Shown: positions 7,350 to 16,116, counted from the first letter of the stretch. The stretch is 64,000 bases of DNA from Caldatribacterium sp051549785 (GCF_051549785.1 NZ_CP189974.1:806001-870000), one strand, 5' to 3'. Notes: generated by a model not told the origin, from the sequence alone. Made by a program: numbers and translations.

Positions 7350-8945
7350 TTGTCGTACCTTGCGCTGTACCGGAAGTGGAGGCCGTACCGTTTTGAAGAC
7401 ATTGCCGGACAGGACACCGTCATCCAGGTCCTCCTGAACGCCCTGAAATCTCAGCGCATCCCCCATGCTTTCCTCTTTTCCGGTCCCCGGGGCGTGGGGA
7501 AAACCACCACCGCCCGGGTGCTCGCTATGGCGCTGAACTGCCACGAGGGGGTGACCCCAGCTCCCTGCGGGGTCTGTAACTCGTGCCTTGCTATCCGTCA
7601 GGGTCGGGCCCTGGACGTTGTGGAGATTGATGCCGCCTCGCACCGGGGGATTGACGAAATTCGGGAGCTCCGGGAGAACGTCAAATACGTTCCGCTTGAA
7701 TCCCGTTTCAAGGTTTACATCATTGACGAGGTGCACATGCTCACCCCGGAAGCCTTCAACGCCCTTTTGAAGACCCTTGAAGAACCACCAGGACACGTTG
7801 TGTTCATCCTCGCCACCACGGACCCAAAGCGACTTCCAGAGACCATCCTCTCAAGGTGCGTGCGTCTTTTCTTCAACCCCATTCCCCATGAGGTCATCGT
7901 GGAACAGCTTCGAAGAATTGCCGCTTCAGAGGAGGTCTCAATCGAGGAGGATGTGCTCCACCTCATTGCCCGAAAGGCAGAGGGGTCCCTACGGGATGCG
8001 GAAAGCCTCCTGGAGCAACTTCTCGCCTTTGGTGAAAAGGTGATTCCCCTCTCCCTTGCGGTCAGGGTGCTCCGGGATGTAGAGACCAGGGACCTCGACG
8101 CCTTTTTCGCCCTTTTGCGCGAGAAAGACCTGGGGAAGGCCCTCGTGACCCTGGAGGAGTGGCTTTCCCGTGGTCTTGGCCCGGAAGATATTGTGGCAAG
8201 CCTTGTGCAGTACTTCCGTGACCTTTTCGTGGTCGCCTCCTCAACGTACCACGCTCTTTTTGGGATTTCCCAGTCCCGCTGGAGTGACCTGAAGGCGCTG
8301 GCTGAGCCTTTCGACCCCCGGGTGTTCGGAACCGTCCTCAACCGGTTGCGCGTTCTTGAGGGGGATCTGCGCCGCCTCCCCCATGCTCGCGTTTTGCTTG
8401 AGGTTGCTCTCCTTGATATAATGGAATGCTTAGGGCAAAAAGTAGAGGAAGAAAAACCGGAGGCGTCTGGAACCGTTCCTTCCCGGAGGGATTTCTGGCA
8501 GGAGGTGCTCCAGGAGGTCAAGCGCTCGAAAATTTCGCTCTACGCCTTTCTGCAGCTTGCCGAGGTTCGCTTCGAAGAGCCCTCGCGCCTTGTGATCGCC
8601 TTTGGGCCAGACTGTCAGTTCCACAAAGAGAGCGTGGAACGCCGGGAGAATCTGGAGATCCTCGAGAAGGCGCTTTTGCGTGTACGTGGGGAGAAATGCC
8701 GGATTGAGTGTGTGCTTCGGGGGGAGAGGAACACAGAGGCTCGGGAAGTCGTGGTTTTTGAAGCTCCCGGGAAAACGGAGCCGGTGCGGGAGCGATTGCG
8801 GGAGGGGAATTCCCCTCTTCCGGAAATCCTGAATCTCTTCTCGGGAACCGTGGTGCACTACGTCCCGAGTGAGCAGCCGAAGGGCAGGTGGGAAGATGCA
8901 GAACTGGAAAAACCTGATGAAGGAAGCCCAGAAGATGCAGGCTAA
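7350..8945 (+). CDS. dnaX: DNA polymerase III subunit gamma/tau
   Basis: A 531-residue clamp-loader ATPase. Residues ~1-220 form the AAA+ domain with Walker A GPRGVGKTT (~45), the zinc knuckle C-X8-C-X2-C-X2-C, Walker B VYIIDEVHML, and sensor 1 and SRC motifs (ILATTDP, ILSRC). Residues ~220-360 form the collar domain, and the C-terminal part is a shorter, variable tau-like tail. The start is a TTG at 7350 preceded by AGAGAGGTGG; no ATG fits the conserved MSYLALYRKWRP start. It overlaps ybaB by 50 bp in another frame. The dnaX-ybaB-recR order is widely conserved. Confidence 0.95.
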   Translation: MSYLALYRKWRPYRFEDIAGQDTVIQVLLNALKSQRIPHAFLFSGPRGVGKTTTARVLAMALNCHEGVTPAPCGVCNSCLAIRQGRALDVVEIDAASHRGIDEIRELRENVKYVPLESRFKVYIIDEVHMLTPEAFNALLKTLEEPPGHVVFILATTDPKRLPETILSRCVRLFFNPIPHEVIVEQLRRIAASEEVSIEEDVLHLIARKAEGSLRDAESLLEQLLAFGEKVIPLSLAVRVLRDVETRDLDAFFALLREKDLGKALVTLEEWLSRGLGPEDIVASLVQYFRDLFVVASSTYHALFGISQSRWSDLKALAEPFDPRVFGTVLNRLRVLEGDLRRLPHARVLLEVALLDIMECLGQKVEEEKPEASGTVPSRRDFWQEVLQEVKRSKISLYAFLQLAEVRFEEPSRLVIAFGPDCQFHKESVERRENLEILEKALLRVRGEKCRIECVLRGERNTEAREVVVFEAPGKTEPVRERLREGNSPLPEILNLFSGTVVHYVPSEQPKGRWEDAELEKPDEGSPEDAG

Positions 8946-9204
8946 GATTGCCAGGATGCAGGAAGAGCTCCGGCAGAAAACGGTGGAAGCCACAAGCGGC
9001 GGAGGGATGGTCAGGGTCACCTGCAACGGTCAGCAGGAAATCTTGAGCATCGCCATCGACCCTGAACTTCTTGAAGAGAAGGATGTCGAGATGCTCCAAG
9101 ACCTGATCCTCGTTGCGGTGAATGAAGCGCTGAAACGGTCCCGAGAGCTCGCCCAGGAAGAACTGGCTAAAATCACTGGTGGTTTCACCATTCCGGGTTT
9201 ATAG
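8896..9204 (+). CDS. YbaB/EbfC family nucleoid-associated protein
   Basis: A 102-residue DNA-binding dimer. Family hallmarks are the N-terminal helix MQNWKNLMKEAQKMQAK, the central TSGGGMVRVTCNGQQEI strand region and a C-terminal helix of NEALKRSRELAQEELAKITGG. I place the start at 8896, inside dnaX, because the longer frame from 8869 adds unconserved residues and GGGCAGGTGGG lies just upstream of this ATG. It is thought to act with RecR and the clamp loader or to organise the chromosome. Confidence 0.93.
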   Translation: MQNWKNLMKEAQKMQAKIARMQEELRQKTVEATSGGGMVRVTCNGQQEILSIAIDPELLEEKDVEMLQDLILVAVNEALKRSRELAQEELAKITGGFTIPGL

Positions 9205-9216
9205 AAGGTGGAAGGG

Positions 9217-9843
9217 GTGCAGGACGCCTATCCTGAGTCACTGGACCGGGTCATTCGCGCGCTTTCGCGATTGCCCGGAATCGGACCGAAAACCGCTCAG
9301 CGCCTCGCTTTCTACCTCGTGAAATCCCCTTCAGGGGAACTTGAGGAGCTCCTCCGGGCTCTTGAGGATATGCGGAGGAGAATCCGCTTCTGCAAACGGT
9401 GTGGTTTCTTCAGCGAAGAAGACCTCTGCCGGATCTGTCAGGATGCTTCCCGAGATGCCCATACCCTCTGTGTCGTGGAACGGCCCCAGGATGTTTTTGC
9501 CCTGGAGCGGGCGGGATTCCGGGGAAAGTACCACGTTCTGCAGGGGGTTCTCTCGCCTCTTTCGGGTATCGGTCCTGAGGACATCCGTATTCCTCAGCTC
9601 TTTGAGCGAATCCAAAAGGAACACATCGAGGAGGTGATTCTGGCACTGAACCCATCAGTTGACGGGGAAGCCACAACACTCTTTCTGGCTCAAAAGCTCG
9701 GTGCTTTTCCGGTGAAGGTGACCCTGATCGCCCGGGGGTTGCCCTCGGGTGGAGACCTTGAGTTTGCCGATGAGGTGACGCTGGCACAGGCGCTTGAAGG
9801 GAGACGAGAAATTCGCGTGACTCCAGGAAAGGAGGCCTCGTAA
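9217..9843 (+). CDS. recR: Recombination protein RecR
   Basis: A 208-residue recombination mediator that with RecO/RecF loads RecA on gapped DNA. An N-terminal helix-hairpin-helix (LSRLPGIGPKTAQRLAF), a four-cysteine zinc finger (CKRCGFFSEEDLCRIC) and a Toprim domain (LCVVERPQDVFALERAG ... VILALNPSVDGEATTLFLAQ) are all present in the normal order. GTG at 9217 is preferred over GTG at 9208 since AAGGTGG lies 5 bases before it; the two differ by three residues. Confidence 0.95.
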   Translation: MQDAYPESLDRVIRALSRLPGIGPKTAQRLAFYLVKSPSGELEELLRALEDMRRRIRFCKRCGFFSEEDLCRICQDASRDAHTLCVVERPQDVFALERAGFRGKYHVLQGVLSPLSGIGPEDIRIPQLFERIQKEHIEEVILALNPSVDGEATTLFLAQKLGAFPVKVTLIARGLPSGGDLEFADEVTLAQALEGRREIRVTPGKEAS

Positions 9844-9845
9844 CC

Positions 9846-10418
9846 TTGGAAAAACCCCTGGAAATTCGATGGCATGGCCGGGGAGGGCAGGGAGTCGTCA
9901 CCGCCTCTCGCATCCTTGCCGATGCCCTGCTGCGGGAAGGGAAGTACTTCCAGGCTTTCCCCGAGTACGGTCCTGAACGAATGGGTGCTCCGGTGAAGGC
10001 ATACAACCGGGTGAGTAGTACCCCGATTCGCATTCACTCAGGAGTCACGAATCCTGAAATGGTCGTGGTGGTGGATCCCACGCTTCTTGGAACCGTGGAC
10101 GTCCTTGAGGGTCTTGCCGAAAACGGAACGGTGGTGGCCAATTTCCCCGGGACCCCGGGAGATTTGCGGAATCTCCTCCATTTTCCCTCCGGAACGGTTG
10201 TGGTGGTGGACGCTTCCCGGATTTCTCGGGAAATCCTCGGGCGGGTGGTGGTGAACACTCCGATTCTTGGGGCGCTCTGTCGGGTTTTGCCGGAAGTGAA
10301 GCTCGAGAACGTCCTTGAGGCCGTAAAGGCGCAGTTTGGGGAGAAACTCCGGGCAGAGGTGGTGGAGAAAAACCTCGCCTGTTTACGAAGAGCGTATGAG
10401 GAGGCGCAAGTAGGATGA
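9846..10418 (+). CDS. porC: Pyruvate/2-oxoacid:ferredoxin oxidoreductase gamma subunit
   Basis: A 190-residue gamma subunit of a 2-oxoacid:acceptor oxidoreductase, which oxidises 2-oxoacids to acyl-CoA and CO2 with reduction of ferredoxin, or runs in reverse. The start motif IRWHGRGGQGVVTASRILADAL and FPEYGPERMGAPVKAYNRVS are diagnostic. It is the first of four contiguous genes ordered gamma-delta-alpha-beta, as in Thermotoga porCDAB. The start is TTG at 9846, preceded by AAAGGAGG. The gamma-delta gene overlap is ATGA. Pyruvate is the most likely substrate, from the close porB resemblance. Confidence 0.92.
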   Translation: MEKPLEIRWHGRGGQGVVTASRILADALLREGKYFQAFPEYGPERMGAPVKAYNRVSSTPIRIHSGVTNPEMVVVVDPTLLGTVDVLEGLAENGTVVANFPGTPGDLRNLLHFPSGTVVVVDASRISREILGRVVVNTPILGALCRVLPEVKLENVLEAVKAQFGEKLRAEVVEKNLACLRRAYEEAQVG

Positions 10419-10702
10419 GCAAACTCAAGAGCTGGAAGGAACTCCCTCCAGGTGGGCTTATCCTTGAAGCGGGGAACGCTCGTACTTACAAAACCGGCGA
10501 CTGGAGGACCGAGCGGCCCCAGGTGGACAAGGCAAAATGCATCAACTGTTTCTTCTGCTGGGCATACTGCCCCGATGCTTCGGTGATCGTCGATGCCGAC
10601 CGGGGGACGATGGAAGGCTTTGATTACGACCACTGCAAGGGCTGTGGCATCTGTGCGAGTGTTTGCCCCAAGCAGGCGATCACCATGATTCCGGAACGAT
10701 AG
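10415..10702 (+). CDS. porD: Pyruvate/2-oxoacid:ferredoxin oxidoreductase delta subunit (2[4Fe-4S] ferredoxin)
   Basis: A 95-residue ferredoxin-like subunit. Two cluster motifs are visible: C-I-N-C-F-F-C...CPD (CX2CX2CX3CP) near residue 42 and C-K-G-C-G-I-C-X3-CPK near residue 72. The N-terminal ~35 residues match the delta-subunit extension (LPPGGLILEAGNARTYKTGDWR). It passes electrons from the catalytic subunits to external ferredoxin. ATGA overlap with the gamma gene. Confidence 0.93.
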   Translation: MSKLKSWKELPPGGLILEAGNARTYKTGDWRTERPQVDKAKCINCFFCWAYCPDASVIVDADRGTMEGFDYDHCKGCGICASVCPKQAITMIPER

Positions 10703-10719
10703 AAAGCGAGGGAGGTTCA

Positions 10720-11901
10720 GTGAGCAAGGTCCTTGGTTTGAATGGGAATGCCGCGGCGGCTCACGCCATGCGCCAGATCAACCCTCACGTCGTTGCCGCC
10801 TATCCCATCACCCCGCAAACGGACTGTGTGGAACGCTTTGCCGAGTTCGTCAGCGAGGGTCTTGTGGACACCGAGTTCGTGACGGTGGAGAGCGAACACA
10901 GCGCGCTGAGCGCTTGCATCGGTGCGGCGGCGGCTGGTGGCCGGGTGATGACGGCGACGTCCTCTCAGGGGCTGGCTCTTATGTGGGAGATGCTCTACAT
11001 CGCCGCAAGCATGCGCCTGCCCATTGTCATGATGGTGGTGAACCGGGCACTTTCAGGGAACATCAACATCCACTGCGATCACTCCGATACCATGGGGGCC
11101 CGGGATGCGGGGTGGATTCAGCTCTTTTCGGAAAACGCCCAGGAAGTGTACGACAACATGGTTCAGGCGGTGAGGATTGCAGAGGACATGAGGGTCCGGC
11201 TCCCGGTGATGGTCACCCAGGACGGGTTCATCATCAGCCACGCTGTGGAGCGGGTGGAGTTGCTTGACGACGAGGAAGTGAGGAATTTCGTAGGACCGTA
11301 CAGGCCTCTGTACCCCCTCCTTGACGTTCGCAATCCGGTCACCTATGGTCCTCTGGACCTTTTCGATTACTACTTCGAGCACAAACGCTCCGAAATCGAG
11401 GCCATCGATAGCTGTCTTCCGGTCATCGAAGAGGTCGGAAAGGAGTTTGGGAAGCTCTCTGGAAGGTCCTATGGACTTCTTGAAGAGTACAGACTCGAGG
11501 ATGCGGAGTACGCAGTGGTGGCTTTAGGTTCAACCTGCGGCACCGCTAAAGAGGCGGTGGACCGGCTGCGAGACCGGGGGAAGAAGGTCGGGCTTTTGAA
11601 AATCCGCTGTTTCCGGCCGTTCCCCAAAGACGAGGTCATTCGTGCCCTGGCACCGCGAAAAGGCGTTGCGGTGTTAGACCGTTCGGTCGTCCTTGGTGGT
11701 TTTGGTGGGCCGGTGTTCACCGAAATTCGATCCGCTCTTTACGACCTTCCATCTCGACCGCTGGTCATCGACTTCTACTACGGCCTTGGAGGTCGAGACA
11801 TTTACGTCGAGGACATCGAGAGGGCCTTTGCCCGCATTGAGGAAGTTGTTCGGGTGGGACGGGTAGAGAAACACATCGACTATCTCGGTTTGAGGGAGTA
11901 G
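10720..11901 (+). CDS. porA: Pyruvate/2-oxoacid:ferredoxin oxidoreductase alpha subunit
   Basis: A 393-residue alpha subunit. It carries the conserved opening GNAAAAHAMRQINPHVVAAYPITPQT, the ESEHSALSACIGAAAAGGR segment near the active site and TSSQGLALMWE. The GTG at 10720 is the start: GAGGGAGG sits just upstream and the family N terminus begins here, whereas the longer open frame from 10663 overlaps porD with unrelated residues. The protein lacks its own iron-sulfur motif, as expected for the four-subunit form. Confidence 0.94.
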   Translation: MSKVLGLNGNAAAAHAMRQINPHVVAAYPITPQTDCVERFAEFVSEGLVDTEFVTVESEHSALSACIGAAAAGGRVMTATSSQGLALMWEMLYIAASMRLPIVMMVVNRALSGNINIHCDHSDTMGARDAGWIQLFSENAQEVYDNMVQAVRIAEDMRVRLPVMVTQDGFIISHAVERVELLDDEEVRNFVGPYRPLYPLLDVRNPVTYGPLDLFDYYFEHKRSEIEAIDSCLPVIEEVGKEFGKLSGRSYGLLEEYRLEDAEYAVVALGSTCGTAKEAVDRLRDRGKKVGLLKIRCFRPFPKDEVIRALAPRKGVAVLDRSVVLGGFGGPVFTEIRSALYDLPSRPLVIDFYYGLGGRDIYVEDIERAFARIEEVVRVGRVEKHIDYLGLRE

Positions 11902-11914
11902 GAGGGTGACGACT

Positions 11915-12838
11915 ATGCCAACCCTGAAGGAACTGGCGAAGCGGCCGGAACGGCTCACCCCAGGCCACCGGCTCTGTGCGGGGTGTGGAGCGCCCATTGC
12001 GGTGCGTCTCATCCTTGCGGCCGCGGATAAACCGGTGGTGGCGGCGAACGCCACGGGGTGCCTTGAGGTTTCAACGAGCATTTTCCCCTATACTGCCTGG
12101 AACATTCCCTGGATTCACAGCGCCTTTGAGAACGTGGCGGCTACTATTGCCGGTGTTGAAAGCATGTACCAGGCCAGGCGCAAGAGGGGAGAGATTGAGG
12201 AGGAAATCTACTTTGTTGCCTTTGGAGGGGACGGAGGGACCTACGACATCGGGCTTCAGGCGCTTTCTGGAGCTTTAGAGCGGGGACACCGTTTCCTCTA
12301 CGTCTGCTACAATAACGAAGCCTATATGAATACGGGCATTCAGCGCTCCAGTGCCACACCCCTTGGGGCCTGGACGACCACAAGCCCTGTGGGAAGGGTG
12401 CTCCCGGGGAAGACCCAGTGGCGGAAGAACCTTACTGAAATTGTTGCCGCTCACGGTATTCCCTATGTAGCCCAGTCGGTGGCTTCGAACTGGCGGGATC
12501 TTGTCACCAAGGCAGAGAAGGCGTTCCACACCGATGGGCCGTCGTTCATCAATGTCCTTGCTTCATGCAACCGGGGCTGGCGCCATGAGCCCTCAGAGAC
12601 TTTGAAGATTATGCAGCTTGCAGTGGACTGTTGCATCTGGCCACTCTATGAGGTGGAGCATGGGGTGTACCGGCTCACGTATAAACCCAAGGAGAAAAAG
12701 CCGGTGGAAGAGTGGTTGAGAATCCAGGGGAGGTTCCGTCATCTCCTGGCACCGGAAAACCGTCGCCTCGTTGAGGCCTTCCAGCGCTATGTTGATGAGG
12801 AGTGGGAACGTCTCCTGAAAAAGTGCGGGGAGGCGTGA
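11915..12838 (+). CDS. porB: Pyruvate/2-oxoacid:ferredoxin oxidoreductase beta subunit
   Basis: A 307-residue thiamine-diphosphate-binding beta subunit. The motif LCAGCGAPIAVR provides the first cluster cysteines. GGDGGTYDIGLQALSGALERGH is the TPP/Mg2+-binding signature, and YNNEAYMNTGIQRSSATPLGAWTTTS is typical of pyruvate synthases. Further cysteines follow at ATGCLEVS and ASCNRGW. ATG 11915 is chosen over GTG 11906 because GGAGGGTGA lies 6 bases upstream. A strong terminator follows the stop, ending the dnaX-por gene series. Confidence 0.94.
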   Translation: MPTLKELAKRPERLTPGHRLCAGCGAPIAVRLILAAADKPVVAANATGCLEVSTSIFPYTAWNIPWIHSAFENVAATIAGVESMYQARRKRGEIEEEIYFVAFGGDGGTYDIGLQALSGALERGHRFLYVCYNNEAYMNTGIQRSSATPLGAWTTTSPVGRVLPGKTQWRKNLTEIVAAHGIPYVAQSVASNWRDLVTKAEKAFHTDGPSFINVLASCNRGWRHEPSETLKIMQLAVDCCIWPLYEVEHGVYRLTYKPKEKKPVEEWLRIQGRFRHLLAPENRRLVEAFQRYVDEEWERLLKKCGEA

Positions 12839-12875
12839 GGCAAAAAGGGGTGGGATGTCTCCACCCCTTTTTGCC
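12839..12875 (+). terminator. Rho-independent terminator after porB
   Basis: A 15-bp perfect stem (12839-12853 with 12861-12875, GGCAAAAAGGGGTGG type) starting right after the stop codon and followed by TTTTC. Confidence 0.9.
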
Positions 12876-12887
12876 TTTTCCGAAGAA

Positions 12888-12937
12888 GCGCTGAATCCCC
12901 CGGTGTCCCGCATGATATGAACCCATACAGGGACTTG
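12888..12937 (+). repeat. 50-bp promoter-proximal repeat, copy 2
   Basis: Second copy of the element at 6842-6891 (38/50 identical, no gaps). It ends in the TTG of the TTGACA -35 hexamer of the sugar transporter promoter. Confidence 0.7.
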
Positions 12938-12963
12938 ACAGAGGATACCGCGTATGGTACATT
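12935..12963 (+). promoter_or_regulatory. Promoter of the sugar ABC/GH12 operon
   Basis: TTGACA (12935-12940), 17-bp spacer, TACATT (12958-12963) with an extended TGG just before it. Predicted start near 12970. Confidence 0.8.
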
Positions 12964-12976
12964 GACATCGATGACA
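12963..12976 (+). promoter_or_regulatory. Candidate LacI-family operator
   Basis: TGACATCGATGACA is a 14-bp palindrome with one mismatched pair and a central CpG, the usual form of LacI-family operators. It lies over the predicted transcription start of the sugar operon whose last gene is a LacI-type regulator. A GACATC-GAT-GACATC direct repeat overlaps it. Confidence 0.5.
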
Positions 12977-12997
12977 TCACAGGGTGTGGGATGCCCA

Positions 12998-13897
12998 ATG
13001 TCGTCACAAGCGAGGGGAAGAAGGGCTTTCAGGTTTATCCTTCCGGCTTTGCTGTGCATGCTTTTTGTCCACGTCATCCCCATTTTCTGGGGTGCCTACA
13101 TCGCCTTCATCGACCTTGATATCTACACCATTACTCGATGGATGCAGGCTCCCTTTGTGGGGTTGCGCAATTTCCTCACGGTATTCTCTCCGGCAACCGA
13201 TGTGGGTATTCGGTACCTGCGCTCGATCTGGAATGTGGTATACTTTGGCCTTATCACCATCCCTGCGGGGTACTTTATCGGCCTTCTTGTGGCATTGCTC
13301 CTCAACCGGAAATTCTTTGGCCGGACGCTGGTGCGGGGGCTCATTCTTCTGCCGTACATCACCCCGGATTCTGTGGCCTACAACGTCTGGCGGTTCATTT
13401 TCCAGGCTCGCATCGGTATTGTCAACAAGTACCTTCTCGCTCTGGGTCTTATCGAAGAGCCGATTATCTGGCTTGTGGGGGACCGGGCCATTTACGCCGT
13501 GATGATTGCAAGCGTCTGGAAGGGCTGGCCTTTCGCCTGTCTCGTCCTCCTTGCGGGATTACAGAGCATTCCTCAGGAACTCTATGAGGCGGCGAAAATC
13601 GATGGGGCATCTCCTTTTGGGCTCTTCCGTTTTGTGACCTTTCCCATGCTTCGTCCGGTGAGTGCCACACTGCTTCTGCTTTCGGCCATCTGGAACTTCC
13701 ACGCCTTCAACCAGTTCTACATCCTCCTTGGAACCGATCCGGGGAAGGCTCACGTACCATCGACGTTCATCCTCCAGGAAGCCTTCACCAACTTCCATTT
13801 CGGGCAGGGTGCGGCAATGTCCGTGTTCCTCACGGTGGTGGTGCTTTTGATGACCGTGGCCATTCTCCGGGTCCGGAAAAGGGGTGAGGAGTGGTGA
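12998..13897 (+). CDS. Sugar ABC transporter permease 1 (MalF-like)
   Basis: A 299-residue inner-membrane permease with about six helices and the binding-protein-dependent transport EAA loop (ELYEAAKIDGASPFGLFRFVTFPML). The ATG at 12998 has only a weak GGGTGTGGG site. An in-frame ATG at 12971 lies one base after the predicted transcript start, so a leaderless, nine-residue-longer form is possible. It is the first gene of permease-permease-binding protein-GH12-lacI. No ATPase is in the operon. The neighbouring endoglucanase suggests gluco- or cello-oligosaccharide uptake (inference). Confidence 0.9.
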   Translation: MSSQARGRRAFRFILPALLCMLFVHVIPIFWGAYIAFIDLDIYTITRWMQAPFVGLRNFLTVFSPATDVGIRYLRSIWNVVYFGLITIPAGYFIGLLVALLLNRKFFGRTLVRGLILLPYITPDSVAYNVWRFIFQARIGIVNKYLLALGLIEEPIIWLVGDRAIYAVMIASVWKGWPFACLVLLAGLQSIPQELYEAAKIDGASPFGLFRFVTFPMLRPVSATLLLLSAIWNFHAFNQFYILLGTDPGKAHVPSTFILQEAFTNFHFGQGAAMSVFLTVVVLLMTVAILRVRKRGEEW

Positions 13898-14769
13898 GGC
13901 TCACCTTTCGGGCTATTCTGGGGAGAATCCTCTTTGGCCTGGCGGTTTTCCTCGTACTTGCCGGTGTTCTCATTCCTTACCTCTGGATGGTTTCAGGGTC
14001 CTTCAAGACCACCCTCGAGATTCAGTCGGCCGATGTTCTGAAGCCAGAGCTCTCACCCCGCTGGTTCCCCCGGAAGTTCACTTGGGAGAACTACCTTCGG
14101 GTGAACCGGACGGTACGGATGCTCGATTACTTCAGAAACAGCATCATTATCAGCGTGGGAACCATGGTGTTTTCGGTGGGCATCAGCCTCTTTGCCGCCT
14201 ATGCGCTCTCCCGCTTCACCTTCTCCTGGAAAAGGACGTATACCCTTGCAGTGCTTTCCACGCAGATGTTCCCCGGGATATCCTTCCTCATCCCGTATTT
14301 CATGATGTTCGTCCTCATCAGACACTACCTCGGACTCCCTATGCAGAACACCTACTGGGGAATGATTTTCACCTACACGTCCTTTGCTCTTCCCTTCTCC
14401 ATCCTCATGTTGCGAAACTTCCTGGACTCCATCCCCCGGGAGATTGACGAGCAGGCTCAGATTGATGGATGTACCCCTGCGGGGGCGCTTTTGCGGGTTA
14501 TCCTGCCTCTTGCAAAACCCGGTATTGCCGCCGTGGGTATTTACTCCTTCATCATGGCCTGGAACGAGGTGCTCTTTGCCACCGTTTTGACCGGCCGGGA
14601 GACGAAAACCGTTGCGCTGGGGCTTCTTGAGTACATCACAGCGCAGCAGGCCCGCTGGGCGGGTATGATGGCTGCTTGTATTCTCGTTTCCATTCCTGTG
14701 CTTGTTCTCTTCAGCCTCATGCAACGGTACATCATTGAGGGACTTGTGGCGGGAGCAACCAAAGGGTGA
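13891..14769 (+). CDS. Sugar ABC transporter permease 2 (MalG-like)
   Basis: A 292-residue permease with about six membrane helices. It carries the MalG-type EAA loop (EIDEQAQIDGCTPAGALLRVILPLAKPG) and a C-terminal YIIEGLVAGATKG segment common to this family. The GTG at 13891 or the next GTG at 13894 are both possible starts; both overlap the end of the first permease gene, with GGGGTGAGGAG just upstream. Pairs with the upstream permease to form the membrane channel. Confidence 0.92.
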   Translation: MVRLTFRAILGRILFGLAVFLVLAGVLIPYLWMVSGSFKTTLEIQSADVLKPELSPRWFPRKFTWENYLRVNRTVRMLDYFRNSIIISVGTMVFSVGISLFAAYALSRFTFSWKRTYTLAVLSTQMFPGISFLIPYFMMFVLIRHYLGLPMQNTYWGMIFTYTSFALPFSILMLRNFLDSIPREIDEQAQIDGCTPAGALLRVILPLAKPGIAAVGIYSFIMAWNEVLFATVLTGRETKTVALGLLEYITAQQARWAGMMAACILVSIPVLVLFSLMQRYIIEGLVAGATKG

Positions 14770-14856
14770 AGGGGGTGAGAGCAGGGTTTGGTCTGAGGAT
14801 ATGGGAACCTTCGGATGCTCTCCACGACTCGACAAAAACGAAAGGAGGAGGGAGCA

Positions 14857-16116
14857 ATGCGCAAGTCGTGGATGCTTGTTGTGGTTTTTCTTTGGGCGGT
14901 ATTGACATCGGTGACAGCACTGGGGAAGGGGACGATCACCTTCTGGCTCATGCCCAATGCTCCGGATGAAACACACATCCCCTGGCTGGAGGAGAAGGCT
15001 AAAGCATTCGAAGCCCAAACCGGATACAAGGTCAACTTTGAGGTCATCGGCTGGGGAGAGGCGTGGCAGAAGATTTCTGTTGCTCTGGCGTCACAGACCG
15101 GGCCCGATGTCTTCCAGGTTGGCACCACCTGGAATCCCCAGTTTGCGGCGACCGGGGGGCTTGAGAAGCTCGACCTTGCCGAGTTCGGTGGTGCCGATGC
15201 CTTCATGAAGGCCAACTACATCTCCACCACCTACAAGGGCGAAAGCTACGGTGTGCCCTGGTTTGCTGAGACCCGTTGTCTTTTCTACAACAAGGACATG
15301 TTCGCCAAAGCAGGGGTACAGCCTCCAGCAACGTACGAGGAGCTCAAAGTGGTGGGGAAGAAAATCGTGGAGACTTTCGGTGAGGGTTCGGCCATTGCCA
15401 TTGCCGGAACGAACGCCTGGGACCTCCTGCACAACTGGGCCATTGTGCTCTGGGCTTACGGTGGCGATCTCCTCACCCCTGACAACAAACAGGCGGCTTT
15501 CAATGGTGAAGCAGGAGTTACGGCCATGAAGTGGTATGCCAGTCTCATCCTTGACGGCCTTGCCGCCAAAGCCTGCGCAGAGTACAACCAGCCCCAGGCC
15601 GATGCTGCGTTCATCAACGGCAATGTGGCCATGTGCTTCATGGGTCCCTGGAATATTGCCGGCATCGAGCAGGAGAATCCTGATCTCCCCTATGACGTGG
15701 TGGAGCCTCCCGCCGGTCCGGTGAAGCGGGCTTCCTTCTCGGGAGGGAGTAACCTCGTCATCCTCAAGGGGAGCCCCAACAAAGACGCGGCCAGGGAATG
15801 GATCAAGTTCCTCCTCAGCAAGGAGAACCTTGTGGACTACACCAAGAACCTCTCCCACATGCTCCCGGCAAAAATCGAGGCCTTTGAAGATCCCTACTAC
15901 GATACCGGCGTGTGGCAAGTCTTCAAAAAGACCCTGGGGTACGCCACGGCCTACCCGCCTCTTGCAGTGTGGGGAGACATTGAGAATGCCGTGGTCCGGG
16001 AGTTCCGGAATATCCTCACTGCCGTGGCCAGCGGCCAGTACTCCGAGGACACGGTGAAGCTCTACCTCGACAAAGCCGCTGAAAAGGTGAACGAGGCCCT
16101 TGCCAGGGAACAGTGA
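14857..16116 (+). CDS. Sugar ABC transporter substrate-binding protein (family 1)
   Basis: A 419-residue exported binding protein with signal MRKSWMLVVVFLWAVLTSVTALG. The body fits extracellular solute-binding protein family 1: ITFWLMPN opening, KFEAQTGYKVNFEVIGWGEAWQKI, AWAETRCLFYNKDMFAKAGV-like hinge segment, and CFMGPWNIAG. The ATG at 14857 follows AAAGGAGGAGGG, a much better site than for the longer frame. A stem-loop follows its 3' end. The adjacent secreted GH12 enzyme suggests a beta-glucan oligosaccharide ligand. Confidence 0.92.
   Translation: MRKSWMLVVVFLWAVLTSVTALGKGTITFWLMPNAPDETHIPWLEEKAKAFEAQTGYKVNFEVIGWGEAWQKISVALASQTGPDVFQVGTTWNPQFAATGGLEKLDLAEFGGADAFMKANYISTTYKGESYGVPWFAETRCLFYNKDMFAKAGVQPPATYEELKVVGKKIVETFGEGSAIAIAGTNAWDLLHNWAIVLWAYGGDLLTPDNKQAAFNGEAGVTAMKWYASLILDGLAAKACAEYNQPQADAAFINGNVAMCFMGPWNIAGIEQENPDLPYDVVEPPAGPVKRASFSGGSNLVILKGSPNKDAAREWIKFLLSKENLVDYTKNLSHMLPAKIEAFEDPYYDTGVWQVFKKTLGYATAYPPLAVWGDIENAVVREFRNILTAVASGQYSEDTVKLYLDKAAEKVNEALAREQ

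Noticed and set aside
8426..8460. Possible programmed frameshift in dnaX (A-rich runs)
   Set aside because: The A-runs do not give the A-AAA-AAG-type heptamer in the right frame, and no Shine-Dalgarno plus hairpin arrangement is evident.
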